From positions 682,001 through 746,000 of the forward strand of contig CM066303.1 of assembly GCA_033807695.1 (NCBI GenBank): DNA of 64,000 nt, read 5' to 3'. This DNA is from Daedaleopsis sinensis. Lineage: Eukaryota > Basidiomycota > Agaricomycetes > Polyporales > Polyporaceae. Below, in pieces: positions 11,598 through 23,889 of the stretch; the first letter of the stretch is position 1, and each line of letters starts with the position of its first letter. Made by a program: the position numbers and the translations under genes. The notes beneath the pieces were generated by a model. It ran no database searches and was not told where the DNA came from. It was given only the letters and a program-made list of their open reading frames with translations.

Positions 11598-14500
11598 ACG
11601 GTGCGCACGCCGAGTCTCCATACGCGTTCCACGATACTCACGCAGCATGCTAGCTGTGCTATCTATCTTAGAAGACACGAAGGGCCACGACTGGGTGAGT
11701 GGTGGTCTTCTTACACATAGATCGTGCTTGTGCTGACCGTGGTCATCTTAGCTATAACCGCGTTATGTTTTAAGCGCATCGTACCTGTACCCTTCCCCAC
11801 ACGGTGGTTTGCCGGTGATATCCTCATTATTGCCATGATTGGAGCCAACCTTGCTCGCTGGCGTAGACTCTGTCTTCACGTGTGCAAGCTGATTGCCAGC
11901 AGTGTGGCCCGTTATCAGTACGGTACAGACACTGGCGAGTTTCATTTCTTTCCTTGTCGAGACATGACTAGTCGTCCTTTAGACTCGACGCGTTGAGTCG
12001 GGACAGCCGAGGGCGAGGGATGCAAGTTGCAACAAGATGCTCCATGATCTCGCAGGTTCTGGTCAAACCGGGCCTTTCGGCGACTTACGTATGACGGGCA
12101 CCGCGGCCACTCTAGCCCGACGAGGGGGATGGCCTTCTCAGTCATGGATGTAATAAAGATACGACATGGGTGGAAGACGTTCACTGCACGACTGACCTGA
12201 CCACAGAACATTTGTGATGCGAATGTTGCATCTCGGGCCTCGCCTATCCGCCGTGCAAGGCCCGAAGCAGCTTCCTCATCCGAAGTGCTGACCCCAGTCG
12301 ACGGAATGGACATCGGGCATCACACGGAGGAATGGTGCGTATCACTGAACTTTACTTGTCGCGGATCCTCTCGGAGATCGATGTTATTCTGAAGCAACAG
12401 CACTCGTTCATGACTCAACCCCTGCAGTGGTTCACAGTGCAGCGTCCCTTGCTGGGACAAACTCCACAGTCCTGCTTTCGTTGCGGCCTCTGCATCTACA
12501 ATCAGCCCATCGAAAGTTCTCCGGACTCCTCCGTAGAAGAATGTACGGCAGAGTTCCGCACGCCATGTGAGTAATACCTCCGGCATCTCCTCACGTCCGC
12601 TCACGTACTACTCGACACAACCCTATCAGATTGTAGAGCGCGTGCTGCCGGAGGCCGCATTTGCATCGTTCACAGACCGCTCTCCGTCGTCCATAATAGT
12701 GACAGTGTGCGGCCCGCCGGCGTGCTGCTTGTGAGCTTCCACAGCAACCGTATCGCCAACGCCCGTAACATGTTAGATCAGGCCGGATAACACACGAGCC
12801 TTCGAACTCTTGGAGCTCCATTCGACAGGATGGATGGGATTTGTTTGAGCCGGTGGAGTGAAGGTGAAGTGCGCTATTTCCGTGAAATGAGTCCGCTCTC
12901 ACGAAGTCGTAGGTCGCAGATCGATGTCGTCCGGAATACGCGACTGCGACTCGGGCGACCTAGCGCAATATGGTGCGTCATCGACTCATCATTCAACTAC
13001 AACACTGTCGCCGCAGCGCTGTTCAGCCACCCAGAGGATACTTGCCCCGTCGGAGGTGTACGTAACTCAGGCAGAAGTCGCAAACATACGAACCTGGCGA
13101 CTGTTCTGCGCTCTGCGAGGGTCGGCGACAAATCATGCGCGCAGACCGGCGTGTTCTCTTCAGACACCGGCCCCTGAAGGGTCCTGGATGATCCCGAAAG
13201 CCTTTGCGGGCACACTCCACCATCGTGCCGCTTATCTGGGTCCCCGGGAAGTGATCCATCATCTTCGCACGATCCTCCTGCGCCTCACTATGTCCCCAGG
13301 GGCCTTGACGGGTGGCAACGTGTATTGTCATATCCTGCGCTGTGATTGGCACCGTTGATGACAGTTGGTTGAATCGCAGCTTCGGCATTCAATGCGGTCA
13401 GGTCCCATATGGTAACCGGGCGAAGAAGGCTGCCAACGTCATTCCAGCCCTTCAAAAACCAGGTCTGGTACATGTTTCTCCGAGAACATCTCGGCACCCG
13501 GCGCTGTTAGAGCGTTCGGCAGTGTGTATGTCCGGCCTGATAGGTGAGAGGTGCGTACCTCCAATCTCACTCGTTTCGCAGTCCTTCGCAATTGAGGGAA
13601 GTAGGCATGAATCCTTCTTATGCCATTGTGGCCGTCTTATGTGTCTCGTGAAAATGACCGACGACAGACCAAGTATTCGGACATGTCGGGCTTCACATGG
13701 ATCCATACCGTCAATGTCACTCGATGCCCACTGCTGCAGAATGAGTCGACCAGTGATGTTGGTAACGGCGGTGATGCGAAGCTGTTCACAGAGCGGTGAG
13801 TATCCTTGTGCTAGTATCTCGTAATACGCACACGGTAGAAACGCAGATGCTGATCCTTCCGACTCGAGTCTCACGCAGGGCTGTCGTGCGTTTGTAGGGT
13901 CTCTCAATATGGCAATGGCACATCCAATCTGGGCGCACTTGCTTCTGTTCGTTCTCTTTCAACCCGTGATCGGAAGGTAAGATGGACTTGAATCTTTTGG
14001 AAATGTGGACCGCGTTGACAAGAACCGCGAGCGTAGAGCAGTCGGCCACATACCGCTGTTTGCTCCAAAGGGTCGACCAAATTCTGGCAATTAATGGCTT
14101 GCACGTTGGTTCAGTGCCCTCCCGATGAGCTCTACCCCTATACACCCACTTTTGCAGGTGAACATAACATGTTCTCATGAGTGTAACATGAACTCAGACT
14201 TCGTCAAGGAGCGGTATTTCTGATTCGAAACTTATCCATCCCGATCAAACGCATGACTGCTTTCCCTTGCTTTCCCCATTCATCATGGTCGCCACAGCTG
14301 AGTTAAGACGCGGGCGATCTCTCCATACTTTCTGGATCTTGGTACGCTCTTTAGTGCCTACTAGGTGCACCACGGAACAGCGATCTAGCTAAACAACCGA
14401 CTGTTTTGAAGGACATACTCATATCGCATGATTCGTGAGTCGATTATAGCAGTCTGGGAGTTTCCATGCGTCTGACGATGCATGTACCACCGGCCATCTT

Positions 14501-15053
14501 GAACCGATGGATAATTGCTCCGGTACGCCATTCACTATTTTCCCACCGCCTCCAGCGTAATTCGCGGCTACTTAGAGGACAAGCGCGTTTGGCACAGCTT
14601 CATGAGCGGTGAGTCGTCTATGCTTGTGGTATGTGACTGGAGAGCCTTGGCGCAAGAGATTTCTTATCGCTCCTCCCCCTTCATGTATGCTAATTCGGTG
14701 GTCGCAAACCTAAAACGAAGGCTCTCCCATGGGAATCATGCCGAAGGACCTCGTGGGTAAACCTCGATCCACTGTCAGTCTTCTGGTAGCTGACATTCGA
14801 TCAGGAAAAGAACGCGAGGGAATAAGTGCGCAATCAGAGCCCAGCTGAAGATGGCTTCTATCATGAGGTGAGCGTGCATAGCCCCAGCTCTCAGTTACCA
14901 TCCACACTTTTCCGCGCCGGGCAGCGCTCCTTACTCCCGGTAGATGGGCGACGAAAGCCAAAAATAGGCCCGCATGTTCCCTTAATACGCCTAGCCCTGT
15001 CCTGACACCATGTCAGTATCCTCTCTACCCCCTCCAGAGCGTCCTGCCCCGCT
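11598..15053. other. Long intergenic stretch, no gene supported
   Basis: About 3.4 kb. Many overlapping ORFs of 60-170 codons occur on both strands, but none has a family motif and no consistent exon chain could be built. A short minus-strand frame near 12590-12770 and another near 13900-14180 read somewhat protein-like. They may be old gene relics, but I could not identify them. Confidence 0.4.
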
Positions 15054-16471
15054 ATGTCGGCAGCAGACTCCTTCCCGCTACCGCGAGCTGAGGTACGCCC
15101 CTGCGCCTGCGATTGACGTGCTTGCTGAATATTGCACCGGCAGCTCATAGCGTTATTCCTCGAGTCCCTGCTCTTCGGGGCGTTTGCCGTGCTCTACTGC
15201 ATCTCGATATGGATCTTGATGTATAGGGAGAAACATCATGGGCGATCGAAGTTGCACAAATGGATGTTTGCTACCGCCACGGTCATGTTCCTACTCGCGA
15301 TAGCTGTGAGTATCCTAACCACACATCTTCCGCTCCGCGTTGGCTCTTATTCCCGTCGACGACAGCACCTGTGTTTCGACGTACAGCGTGCGATCGATGG
15401 CTTCATCACGCATGGTGGAACTCCGACGGGCACTTTGGACTTCTACAATCGACTGAGCAATCCTACTCATGTCGGAAAATCTGTGATATACATCACCCAG
15501 ACTCTCGTAGGAGACGCATTCGTGGTATGTGCTACCGCTGTTAGCTGTTGTCGTTCATTCTGAGGAAAATTTGGTATGCCCAGGCCTATCGCATGTTTGT
15601 CGTATGGGGTCGCAATCAGTGGATCTTGGTGCTTCCACTGTCACTATTGATTGGCACAGCAAGTCAGTCTCATCTGTATTATTTTGCCTAGACAAGATGT
15701 ACTGACGCCCCATATCGTATAGTCGCAGGCTACGGGATCTGCTACGAACTGACTCAGGTCAAGGGCACCGGCGCGATCTTTGAGACTAACCTTGTGCCAT
15801 GGATTACTTCATTCTTCTCTCTCTCCCTCACGACCAACGTCATTGCCACGCGTGAGCATTCTTTTATCCCCTGATGGGTACGGCTGATTGACATTCACCC
15901 ATGCCAGTCCTCATCGCCGGGCGCATCGTGTGGTCGAATCAGAGGGTCAAGAAGTATCGAGCAGGCTACGCGGCATTGACTCACTGGGGCGTTATCGAAA
16001 CAATCGTTCAGTCCGCAGCGATCTACTCCGCTGCGCTGATATCCCTGCTCGCGACCTACGTCTCCGGCTCAAACGCTCAATACGTCTGCCTGGACTCTCT
16101 ACAACCGCTCATTGTAAGCTAGTTTGTTTGGCCGAGCATCGAACGCTCCGCATTGACGCGGCATCTCTACTCAGGGCATCGTATTCACGCTCATCATCAT
16201 CCGAGTCGGATTGAACGAGACGACCAGCCAAGCGTCGAGAGAGCGGCACCAGGGGGAATCACGTATCAGCGCCGCGCCTCCGGTCCACGTTCACCGGGAC
16301 CACCCCGCGCCGTTCCAGCAATATCCCATGCGGCCCCTCGCAATCAATGTCTCCGTGTCGAAAACGCACGATCGCGCGAGCTTCGACGGCTATGACGGCA
16401 AGGACGTTATCCCCGTGCCGAAGGACGTCGACCTCGAGAGTGGGGACGGAAGCACTCGAGGATCGCCGTGA
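15054..16471 (+). CDS. Multi-pass membrane protein (7-TM-like, Agaricomycete family)
   Basis: Seven exons fit cleanly: 15054-15092, 15144-15305, 15366-15524, 15584-15662, 15723-15851, 15908-16113 and 16175-16471. The product starts MSAADSFPLPRAEL and has about seven hydrophobic segments, including SLLFGAFAVLYCISIWILMY, the block YRMFVVWGRNQWILVLPL, WITSFFSLSLTTNVIAT, and a last one at GIVFTLIIIRVG. A hydrophilic C-terminal tail of about 90 residues follows. The FVVWGR...LPL and SLTTNVIAT blocks are typical of a large mushroom family with no assigned function. Related in kind to the gene at 21196-22429. Start chosen because it joins in phase 0 to the first membrane segment. Confidence 0.82.
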
Positions 16472-16847
16472 TTACGCCGCACCGTGCTCTTCGGGATCGG
16501 GAGTAGGACACTCGTGCCGAGGGAGGAGGATCTCCGTGTAAGATATATGTAGGAACTGACCGAGTCCCTTCTCATTCTGCGCGAGAATGCCGTTCAAGAA
16601 AGACTTCCGTGAGAGCAGAGTCTTCGGTCCATTCATTCACCCTTGCGCAGTCGGGCGTGTATCGTTGTTTATTCAGGGAGACATACTGCGCTAGCTCAAT
16701 GTACTGTACGGACTTTGAGGATGGAGCAGAAGTAAGGGATGAATATATCACGGTGGGCAACACCGTTGCCCGACGTGTATGTTGAAGTTGTCACAATGTG
16801 TTCAGGAGAGGCGGCCGATCATGGCTTTCACAGCCAGAATGTTTACA

Positions 16848-16957
16848 TGGCAAGATGGCCGAGCGGTCCAAGGCGTGTGACTCAAGCGAAAGCTTGCCTG
16901 CAACAGCGGGTTTCTCATCTGGGTATCCAGGCGCGGGTTCAAATCCCGCTCTTGTCA
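16848..16957 (+). tRNA. tRNA-Leu (anticodon CAA), with an intron
   Basis: Acceptor TGGCAAG pairs with CTTGTCA. GGCCGAGCGGTCCAAGGCG is a classic tRNA-Leu D-arm, and GCGGGTTCAAATCCCGC is the T-arm. The anticodon CAA lies at 16883-16885 in CTCAAG, followed by an intron of about 27 nt before the long variable arm. tRNA-Leu(CAA) genes of fungi usually carry an intron here. One position of the anticodon stem appears mismatched, so activity is likely but not certain. Confidence 0.85.
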
Positions 16958-16999
16958 ATGTTTTTCGTGCACTTACTGAATATGTACTGGCACGGTAAT

Positions 17000-17084
17000 A
17001 TGCATGAAGTGACACACTCACAAGTGCAGACGAGGAGCTAGCGATCTGAAGAGGGACGTTGCCGGAACGACGGTCGCCCCCGAC
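17000..17084 (+). pseudogene. 5' fragment of a BTB gene
   Basis: The 85 bases from the ATG at 17000 closely match the first coding bases of the BTB gene at 35180 (ATGCATGAAGTGAC, CAAG-GCAGA, AGCGATC, then GGTCGCCC). The copy soon hits stop codons and nothing of the BTB domain follows. It starts 43 bases after the tRNA-Leu gene. It is a dead 5' piece left by duplication or recombination. Confidence 0.7.
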
Positions 17085-17121
17085 AAAAAATCATCAACTT
17101 CAACCTTACAAACTCTCCGCT

Positions 17122-17980
17122 TCACCAAGGTACCTGCCGCATGCTGCCCTCCTCGAACTCCCAGTACGACCCACCCTCGTACGTCTTCTTGTCATCGACG
17201 GCAAGATGATACACAACCTCTGCACCCGCCTCCGGCTCCTTGGCAAGGGCCCAGTAGCCCGTGAACGCGGTCTTGAGCACCCCCGGCTGCACGACGTAGA
17301 AGCGGATGTGCGGCAAGCCGGAGGGGGCACTACCGTTCTCCTCAGCCTTCTTGCGATCGTTCTCGATGACCTGCATGTGGACCGTCAGGCCGTTGAGTCC
17401 GACCTTGCTCGCCCCGTAGGCCGGTGCGCGGCCGATCTTCTTCGTGAGCGCGTTCTGCATGCTCCCGAGCCCCGACGTCACGTTGATCACCTTCGGGTCC
17501 GGGGACTTGTAGAGGAGCGGCTTGAACGCGCAGGTGACGACCGCGACGGAGGTGATATTGGTACTGAGCAGCTCGTCGTACGTCGTGCGGATCACGGAGA
17601 GGTCGTCGTCGTCGCGTGGGTTGCGCAGGATTCCGGCATTGTTGACTAGGACTAGAGCGCGGTCAGTACGGTACGACTGCCATTGAAATGATAGCCTTCT
17701 GGATATGCAACTGACCGTCAAGTCTGCCGTAGGTCTGCTTGACATACTGGACTGCTGCCACAATATGTTCGTCGTTGGTGACCTCGAGTTGCAGAAGGTC
17801 TACCTTCGCCGTGACCCCGGCCTCCTGCAACTTCTGGATAGCCTCCTTGCCGCTGTCGAGGTTGCGGCTGCAGAGGATGTACGTGGAGGAGGGGTCTCGT
17901 TGAGCGGTAAGTTGGACAATAGAGTAGCCCAGACCCTTGTTGGCTCCGGTGATAAGGATGATCTTAGAGGAGGAGGACAT
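17122..17980 (-). CDS. Short-chain dehydrogenase/reductase (SDR)
   Basis: Exon 1 is 17716-17980 and exon 2 is 17122-17651. The product, about 265 aa, has the Rossmann nucleotide site TGANKGLGY near residue 12, the structural NNAG motif (LVNNAGIL) at the start of exon 2, a Ser at INVTSGLGS, and the catalytic YGASK (Tyr-x3-Lys). An NAD(P)H-dependent carbonyl or alcohol oxidoreductase is expected; substrate unknown. The length is that of a classical SDR and the gene looks intact. Carbonyl reductase/WW-domain-oxidoreductase-like SDRs of fungi have this TGANKGLG variant. Confidence 0.9.
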
Positions 17981-19025
17981 GATTCTAGTGAGATGATGGT
18001 CGGTGGTCGAGTAGGTGCGTGCAGGATGTGGGCAGGATACGACTATTAGTAGTAGTAGCAGTGGCTTGATAGTTCAAGTTGCTTCGAGCCATCGAGCATG
18101 GCTTTTATACCGTTTTCTATCTTGTAGCGACCCACATTGAGCGTGGAAAGCCATGATCGGATCTGTGGTGGGACGAGGATGCGCAGAACTCCAGTGCACA
18201 GCCAGCAGCTCGGTACTTGTGGTGGGTGACCGGTGACCAGTGAGCGCTGACCGACCCACTTAACCTCCGATCATATAGCCCTGTGGTGGCCAAGACGATT
18301 CGGGTCCGCGGTCCAAAGCCCCCGTCCTGCTAGTAAGTTGGTATCAGTGGTTTCGCGCTGCTATCGTCACTAAATCCAGTGAAACAGAGACGCGCATGCT
18401 CCGCGATCATCACCGTCGCGCTTCAGAAACGGGTTGGGGGACGTATATGCTGTATACTAGAACTAAACCCTTCATTATCTCGCGAGCGACATTAGGTCGA
18501 GCTTGCAAGGCTACGGCTGATCTGCACTCTCGCGCTGCGGCTTGGATTGCGCAGTGATAACGCCCGGCCTAGTAGCCTTACGCTCGAGTCGAGGTTGACT
18601 CCGTTGCTTCTCTTCCTTGAATGCATGCCCCTCTTTCTCGTCCCGCACTCGTAACAGGCTTGCTGCAGCCGAGAACAAGCCGAGAAGAACGACATACTTC
18701 TTCCGGCCCCGGTACGCTCTAAGACACACTGGACTTCGAACGGCCCATCACTGGTGACGGGCATACGCGAAACAGCGACAAAGGCACCAATGGATTACGT
18801 AGTATTGTACAATGTAGGCATGTAGGCGTAGAGTGGAGGGCTGCATCATGCGGAGGAGGATGGGTTCTGAGTCGGATTTTGAAGAGTGGTTGCTGGCCTG
18901 GCGTACAATTTGCGAGTTGGATACGTGGGGACCGAGGAGACCGTTTTCCGTATACCGTTCGACATCTGCTACGAGACCAGAGCGGATTGCGTCGCGGACT
19001 AGGGCTTGGAGGGACGATCTGGAGA
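17981..19025. other. Intergenic, no gene recognised
   Basis: About 1 kb between the SDR and the Cys-rich protein. ORFs on both strands lack motifs. A short AGT triplet run lies at about 18047-18060. Confidence 0.4.
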
Positions 19026-19584
19026 CTAGGAGCTGTGCGAGAACTGGAGCCTGTAGCGCATGGTGTTCTTGTACTCCGGGTCGTAAATGGAGTCTTTTGG
19101 ATAATGGACACTGCACTGCTGGGGGAAGATCTGCCCGCCGACTCGGGCGCCGCTCTTGCAGTCTTGAAGGAGAGTCTTCAAGTACACATTGCACCTGCTA
19201 GAAGAAGTACCGCGTGGCTCATGGTACAACTGCGAGTCCGCCCTGCCACAAACATCGATCTTGCACGTGCCCCGAGTGACAATAGTTCTGCAGTGCGACG
19301 CGGCTCCGTTGGACTGATAACAGACATTGCTGTCGCCTAGGGCGTTGATCGCAGCTAGGCAGTCGGATACGATCGGGCTCCCGCCGGACGTCTCGCATTT
19401 GAGATGACCGTGGTCATTGTCCACGCACGATTCTGGGAGATGAGAAGGAGTATGAGTGAGATGCGGGTGGAGCGGAGCGTTGATGTAGTATGGGGAGTGA
19501 AAACTGACCGCGGGCTGTGAGCGATGCGCCTTGAACGACAACGGCGACAGCGAGAGTGTAGATGACGGCCCAGAGCTTAATCAT
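19026..19584 (-). CDS. Small secreted cysteine-rich protein (Ecp2/Hce2-like pattern)
   Basis: Exon 1 encodes MIKLWAVIYTLAVAVVVQGA, a clear signal peptide. After an intron of about 75 nt the mature part, about 135 aa, contains ten cysteines. The segment SPIVSDCLAAINAL...GTCKIDVCG recalls the core of the Hce2/Ecp2 fold of fungal secreted proteins (SP-x3-DC-L and GTC-x-V). It is expected to be extracellular with disulfides. The match to Hce2 is by eye only; other small secreted families are possible. It stands alone, with no processing enzyme nearby. Confidence 0.7.
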
Positions 19585-20091
19585 AGCGAATTACGACTCG
19601 GTTCGAAGATCGGCCTGGAACAGCAGTTAGCAAAGCGTTCAGCTGTCACCAATGGGACACTCACGGTGAGTTTTAATGGATGGACTCGGAGGTGACTGAG
19701 TGTCTGCTGAATTCCGAGCTTGCCCTCCGAAGCCTGAGTATATATACTGGAGGAGTAGACTGCTGTACCTGTTTCCGTACCAGATCTTTCCAGACGCGTC
19801 TCCGAGCAGCTCCGAGCCCAGCATACAACATGTTTGAGGCGGGAGGGTCGGAGGGTCATCCCGTGAGTCGCTATGTGTTGATCATATACCGTGACAATGG
19901 TAATCCCGACCGAGTACGGGACCGCTGGCGCCAGAATCCCGACTCTCCTCTAGCAACTCACAGGAAACGACCGTGCCGCTGGCATGACATTGATATGTAT
20001 GAACACCACAGTAGGGGCACTATCTATATGCTCCTTCAGGATTGGAAGGCTGGATCTATCTGTGAATCCGATAGAACCCTGACCTAATAGT

Positions 20092-20830
20092 TTATAGAGG
20101 AAATGCATGATGGAAGAGAGCTCTGACGTACCGACACGGAAGGCCATCAAGACACCAGCAACCCTTTGAGAATCCCGTACGAGGTCCCGGCTCCACGGCT
20201 AAGTACAATATGTGAAACGGCCTTCCCCCCGCTTTGGCGCCGCTGGTCCTGATGGACTTGAACCCAATTAGCTTGGACTTGCCCGCCTGCTTGGCTTCCC
20301 CGAGTGCTTTGTCTGTCACACTGAACAGTGAAGACACGCGACGCACCATCTGCCGCAGACCCGCCGCGCGTGCTCTTCCGCTCAGAATGTCGTCGCGGAT
20401 GCGCTTGTTCGGCTAGGCGGCGCTCTGGAGGAACTCTTGCTCGAGGGACGCGTCGTCGGTAGCGGAGGGTCATACAACGAGCCGTGCGCGGTTCTGCTCG
20501 AGGAGAGCGTAGGTCCAGACCTCTGAGGTACTTGCGATGCTCTTCTGCCTGTTGTCGGACGACGAAAGGAGAACATGAGGGAAGAGCGCTGACGGGGATT
20601 TGGTGTTTCGCCGACATGAACGTACCGCCTGTCGGTCCTCGATCTCTGCATTCTGTCGCTCGAAATGTTCTGCGAGGGCTTCGACCTATGATGCCTTGGG
20701 GCACAGAGATGTCGGCGATCTGACGGGGTACATATTTCGACACAAGCACCCCCGGTGCGTAGAGCTAACACATACCTGCGCGTAATCATTGTTGACACCC
20801 AGCGGAACCACGATATTCATACAACTCTTC
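20092..20830 (-). pseudogene. Decayed coding remnant, family not recognised
   Basis: On the minus strand, exon-like segments can be chained: MNIVVPLGVNNDYAQ, a GTATGT intron, VEALAEHFERQNAEIEDRQ, then AEEHRKYLR, LEQNRARL, LEQEFLQSAA, NKRIRDDILSGRARAAGL and VRRVSSLFSVTDKALGEAKQ. The chain reads as a charged, helical and probably coiled-coil protein. It contains at least two in-frame stops (TGA and TAG, each one C-to-T change from Arg or Gln). Function unknown. An undetected intron could instead remove one of the stops. Confidence 0.35.
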
Positions 20831-21195
20831 TTTCGTGGATTTGTGCAACTTGAATGAGACCTCGGCTTGAACGCGGGTTGTGACGCATCTACGTCTCTTG
20901 TTTCTTGCAGCGGCTAGGAGAGAGCCGCGCACATGTGATGCAGATGGAGCAGAGGAGGATGTCGCTGATACGGCATGCCTGTTCAGAATCACTGTTCTGA
21001 TTCATGGAGGAGGAGGCGGAAAGGTCACTGGTACCGTTGCACTGTGTGACTGAGGGCGTTAAGGTCAAGTGACTGTGACTTACCGTGGTCATAGTCACGC
21101 GGTGGTCTCTTTATGTTCGTAGCCTCATCCTTGATGTCCGAGGAAGCCTGTACATTACATATCAATTCTGAGACGGTACGTATTCTGCTGGGCAG

Positions 21196-22429
21196 TCAAG
21201 CCAGGGAGTCGTTGAATTGGGAGGTCGATGAACTGGGGAGACTCGGACTTCTCTTATCCGCCTTCCCAAGCTCGACGTGTACAATATGGATATCTCTGCT
21301 CATGCGGGTCTCGGTCTCCGTACCTTCGGTTTGGTCGTCAAACCGTATGCTGGTCATGAACTGTGCTCCGGAGTCCTTTGTCCATGCTCGCCGTGTAAGA
21401 ACGCGCAACGTGATGAGCTGCGGAGAGATGCACTAAAGAGGGGAGACGCGGTATTCGTGAGCGCTCTTCCATGACTTGACACTCGATGACAACCAGAGAG
21501 AGAGAGTTACCGTGAACATGGAGTAGAACGAGAATGCGACGGCGACGTCGCTCTGCATAGCGAAGGTGACGACATATGCGATGCTGAACACGGTGAAGGG
21601 CAGCGCGGATTCGACCACGATGGCGACGGCGCCGGTGTACACATGGGCGTGGCGAGCCTCTATACCCACCGTGACGCGGCGTCCAACATAGATAATGCGG
21701 CCGCAGATCAGGACTGTCACGGTAAAGTTCAAGGCGAAGGTGATCGTGTTCCAGCATGTGCCGAAGATGTTCGCAATGCCGACAAAGTAGTCGCCGTTCG
21801 GACGGCCAGACTCGTAAAGGAGCCCAATTGAAATCCCTGCAAAGTAGTACAGTAAGCAATATGCGCACGAGCTTTAAGTTCCACCTGTGAGCGACCAACC
21901 TAACGCGGCGAACCACAAGATCAGCGGGAACACGACGATCCGCCTGCTATTCCATATGACGAATAGTCGGTATATCTGCTCATTCGTGAGATCTCCGCTA
22001 CTAGTAGCGATAGTACGAGGACGGTGCTGTGTGACGCACCAGCAGCATGTCGGCCATTAGGTTGCACAGCATAACGGCGGTAGATCCCAAGGTCTGGTAC
22101 CACACCGCCGCATTATCGACTAGGTATGCATCCATTCCGCCAGGATAGTCAGCGTGGATGATCCACATCTGTTGACCAAAGTACGCCTGGGTCGTCCAGT
22201 AGATAGTAATGAGCACCACTTGCACGGTGCTCAACCCCACGAGGAAGGTGTCCCAGGACGTGCGCTTGCGGTTGATCTGCCATTGGCGAACAGTCATGAA
22301 GTAGAGGACGAGTTCGCTTCCTATTTGAATGTGAGTGCCGAACGACTCATGAACCAATACTGACTCACCGTAGAGTATTGCATTCAAGTTGTTGACTACG
22401 TAGAGGGAGTTCTGAAAGAGCGCGGACAT
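21196..22429 (-). CDS. Multi-pass membrane protein (7-TM-like), second copy type
   Basis: About five exons. The start MSALFQNSLYVVNNLNAILYG is joined by splicing (intron near 22320-22370) to SELVLYFMTVRQWQ. Later segments: FLVGLSTVQVVLITIYW, a long loop and LGSTAVMLCNLMADMLLV, then YRLFVIWNSRRIVVFPLILWFAALG, GTCWNTITFALNFTVTVLICGRI, and a last helix before VAFSFYSMFT. A hydrophilic tail ends in SSTSQFNDSLA. The layout (IYRLFVIW then FPL) parallels the gene at 15054, so both belong to the same broad mushroom membrane-protein superfamily. No known ligand or activity. Confidence 0.8.
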
Positions 22430-23889
22430 GTTCAAGTGCAGGGAGCTACGAGTAAAGCGGAAGGAGCGGAGAAGGAGAGCAGAGATACGAAACCTTCGCG
22501 GGTTTCGTTTATAGTTCGAGTCGCATGGAGTAGGTTTGAAGGCAAAGAGTTGCAGCACTGTATCTCCAGTTATTCTTGGTTAGGTATCGCACGCACGTCT
22601 ACCGGTAAACGGGTTCGCGCTGTCGAATGCTATTAACTCGGAGATCATCCTGAGAAGCGATGATAATGGAGCTCGATACTAACCCGTCCTGACAACCATG
22701 TATCACGATTACTCTTGAATGAAGCCGCGCACCTTTGAAGAGTTTCATGGAGCACAAAAAGTGAAAGCGAAACTGAGTCCGACTAGATCTGCGACCCAGC
22801 ACTCAGCAAAGTTGAGGCCCGGAGGATATTTCGGTATCGTAGATGTTCTTCCGCAGACTTCGGCTGGGATGTAAGCAGTGAGTTATCTGCTATACCACCC
22901 GACGGAGTTCTATGCCATCCAACTGTCAGACTCGCTCCCTACTATCAGCTCAATCACACATACCTGCCAGATTTCGAACCACATCGTGGACGACCATCCG
23001 TCATTGCTCTACCTCGCACTAGTAGTAGTCGAGGATTCCTGGGATACCCTTGAATCGCGCCGAGAATCGTTGCAGCGAGTCCTGTGCGTCTAGAATGGGT
23101 TAAGATTGGCAAGGGCAAACCGGTAGTACTGTGACATGTGGTCTGCAAACTCTCGCTGCCAGTGGGCTTCGCTGTCTTCTCTTCGCAGCTACAGTGGCAC
23201 TGTAGTACTCCACTGAGTACGCTGACTTACGTCATCTCTTGGTGAGAAGACGCGTGGAAGAGCTCCTACGATCGACGGTACCGATACTTGTTAGAAGAAC
23301 GGCGTGGAGTCTGGACATCGTCATATGTACCTACGTTCTCGACACCTAGGCAGCATCAACCGCGGCCCTCAAGGCCTTGCTCGCCGGCGTCGGTGCTGCT
23401 CGGCGCGGTCTGGAAGGATTCCTCGACAAGCGGAGGGGGCTGAATGCGCTTGTTGGCGGCTCTGAACAAGCCGACGCAGGAGAGCTTGGGGTTGCCGGTC
23501 GAGTCCTGACGGCAGCCAAGTTTTAGTCCTCCCGGCTACTAGCAGGAGCTACGGTAGCGCCGTTGTCACCGTGGACGGGGACCTGTTGCGAACTTCAGTC
23601 GAAACAGAGTGTCCTCGTCGAGTGCCTTGAGGCAGCGTGTTTTCGCCACGTCCTGGATGACATCTCGTTATAATAGTAGCGGTGGGCTCTAGGGATGCAC
23701 TTCCCGGGAGCCATAGGCCGCTGCGCGAGGTGTCTGGGTACGAGACCAGCAGTGTTCCATGAAATGGACTCGGATGCACCGGCTAGTATGAGCGGCAGCA
23801 GAGAGTACGGACTTTGTTTCGCACCTGACTACTAGTTCGGTAGCAGTCCGAAACCAGTGGTGTGTACATGGCACCGGTCGTGTGATGAA
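22430..23889. other. Intergenic, no clear gene
   Basis: About 1.5 kb. A GC-rich island at 23345-23530 is open in more than one frame on both strands and could be an exon relic (minus frame with GNPKLSCVGLFRAANKRIQ, plus frame with ALKALLAGVG). Nothing in its flanks extends either reading. Confidence 0.35.

Noticed and set aside
12590..12770. Minus-strand frame with HAGGPHTVTIMDDGE
   Set aside because: Reads like a piece of a secreted protein but is about 60 codons long, without start, signal peptide or neighbour exons.
23345..23530. GC-rich island open in more than one frame
   Set aside because: Could be an exon relic, but no flanking exon or recognisable motif was found, so no gene is called.
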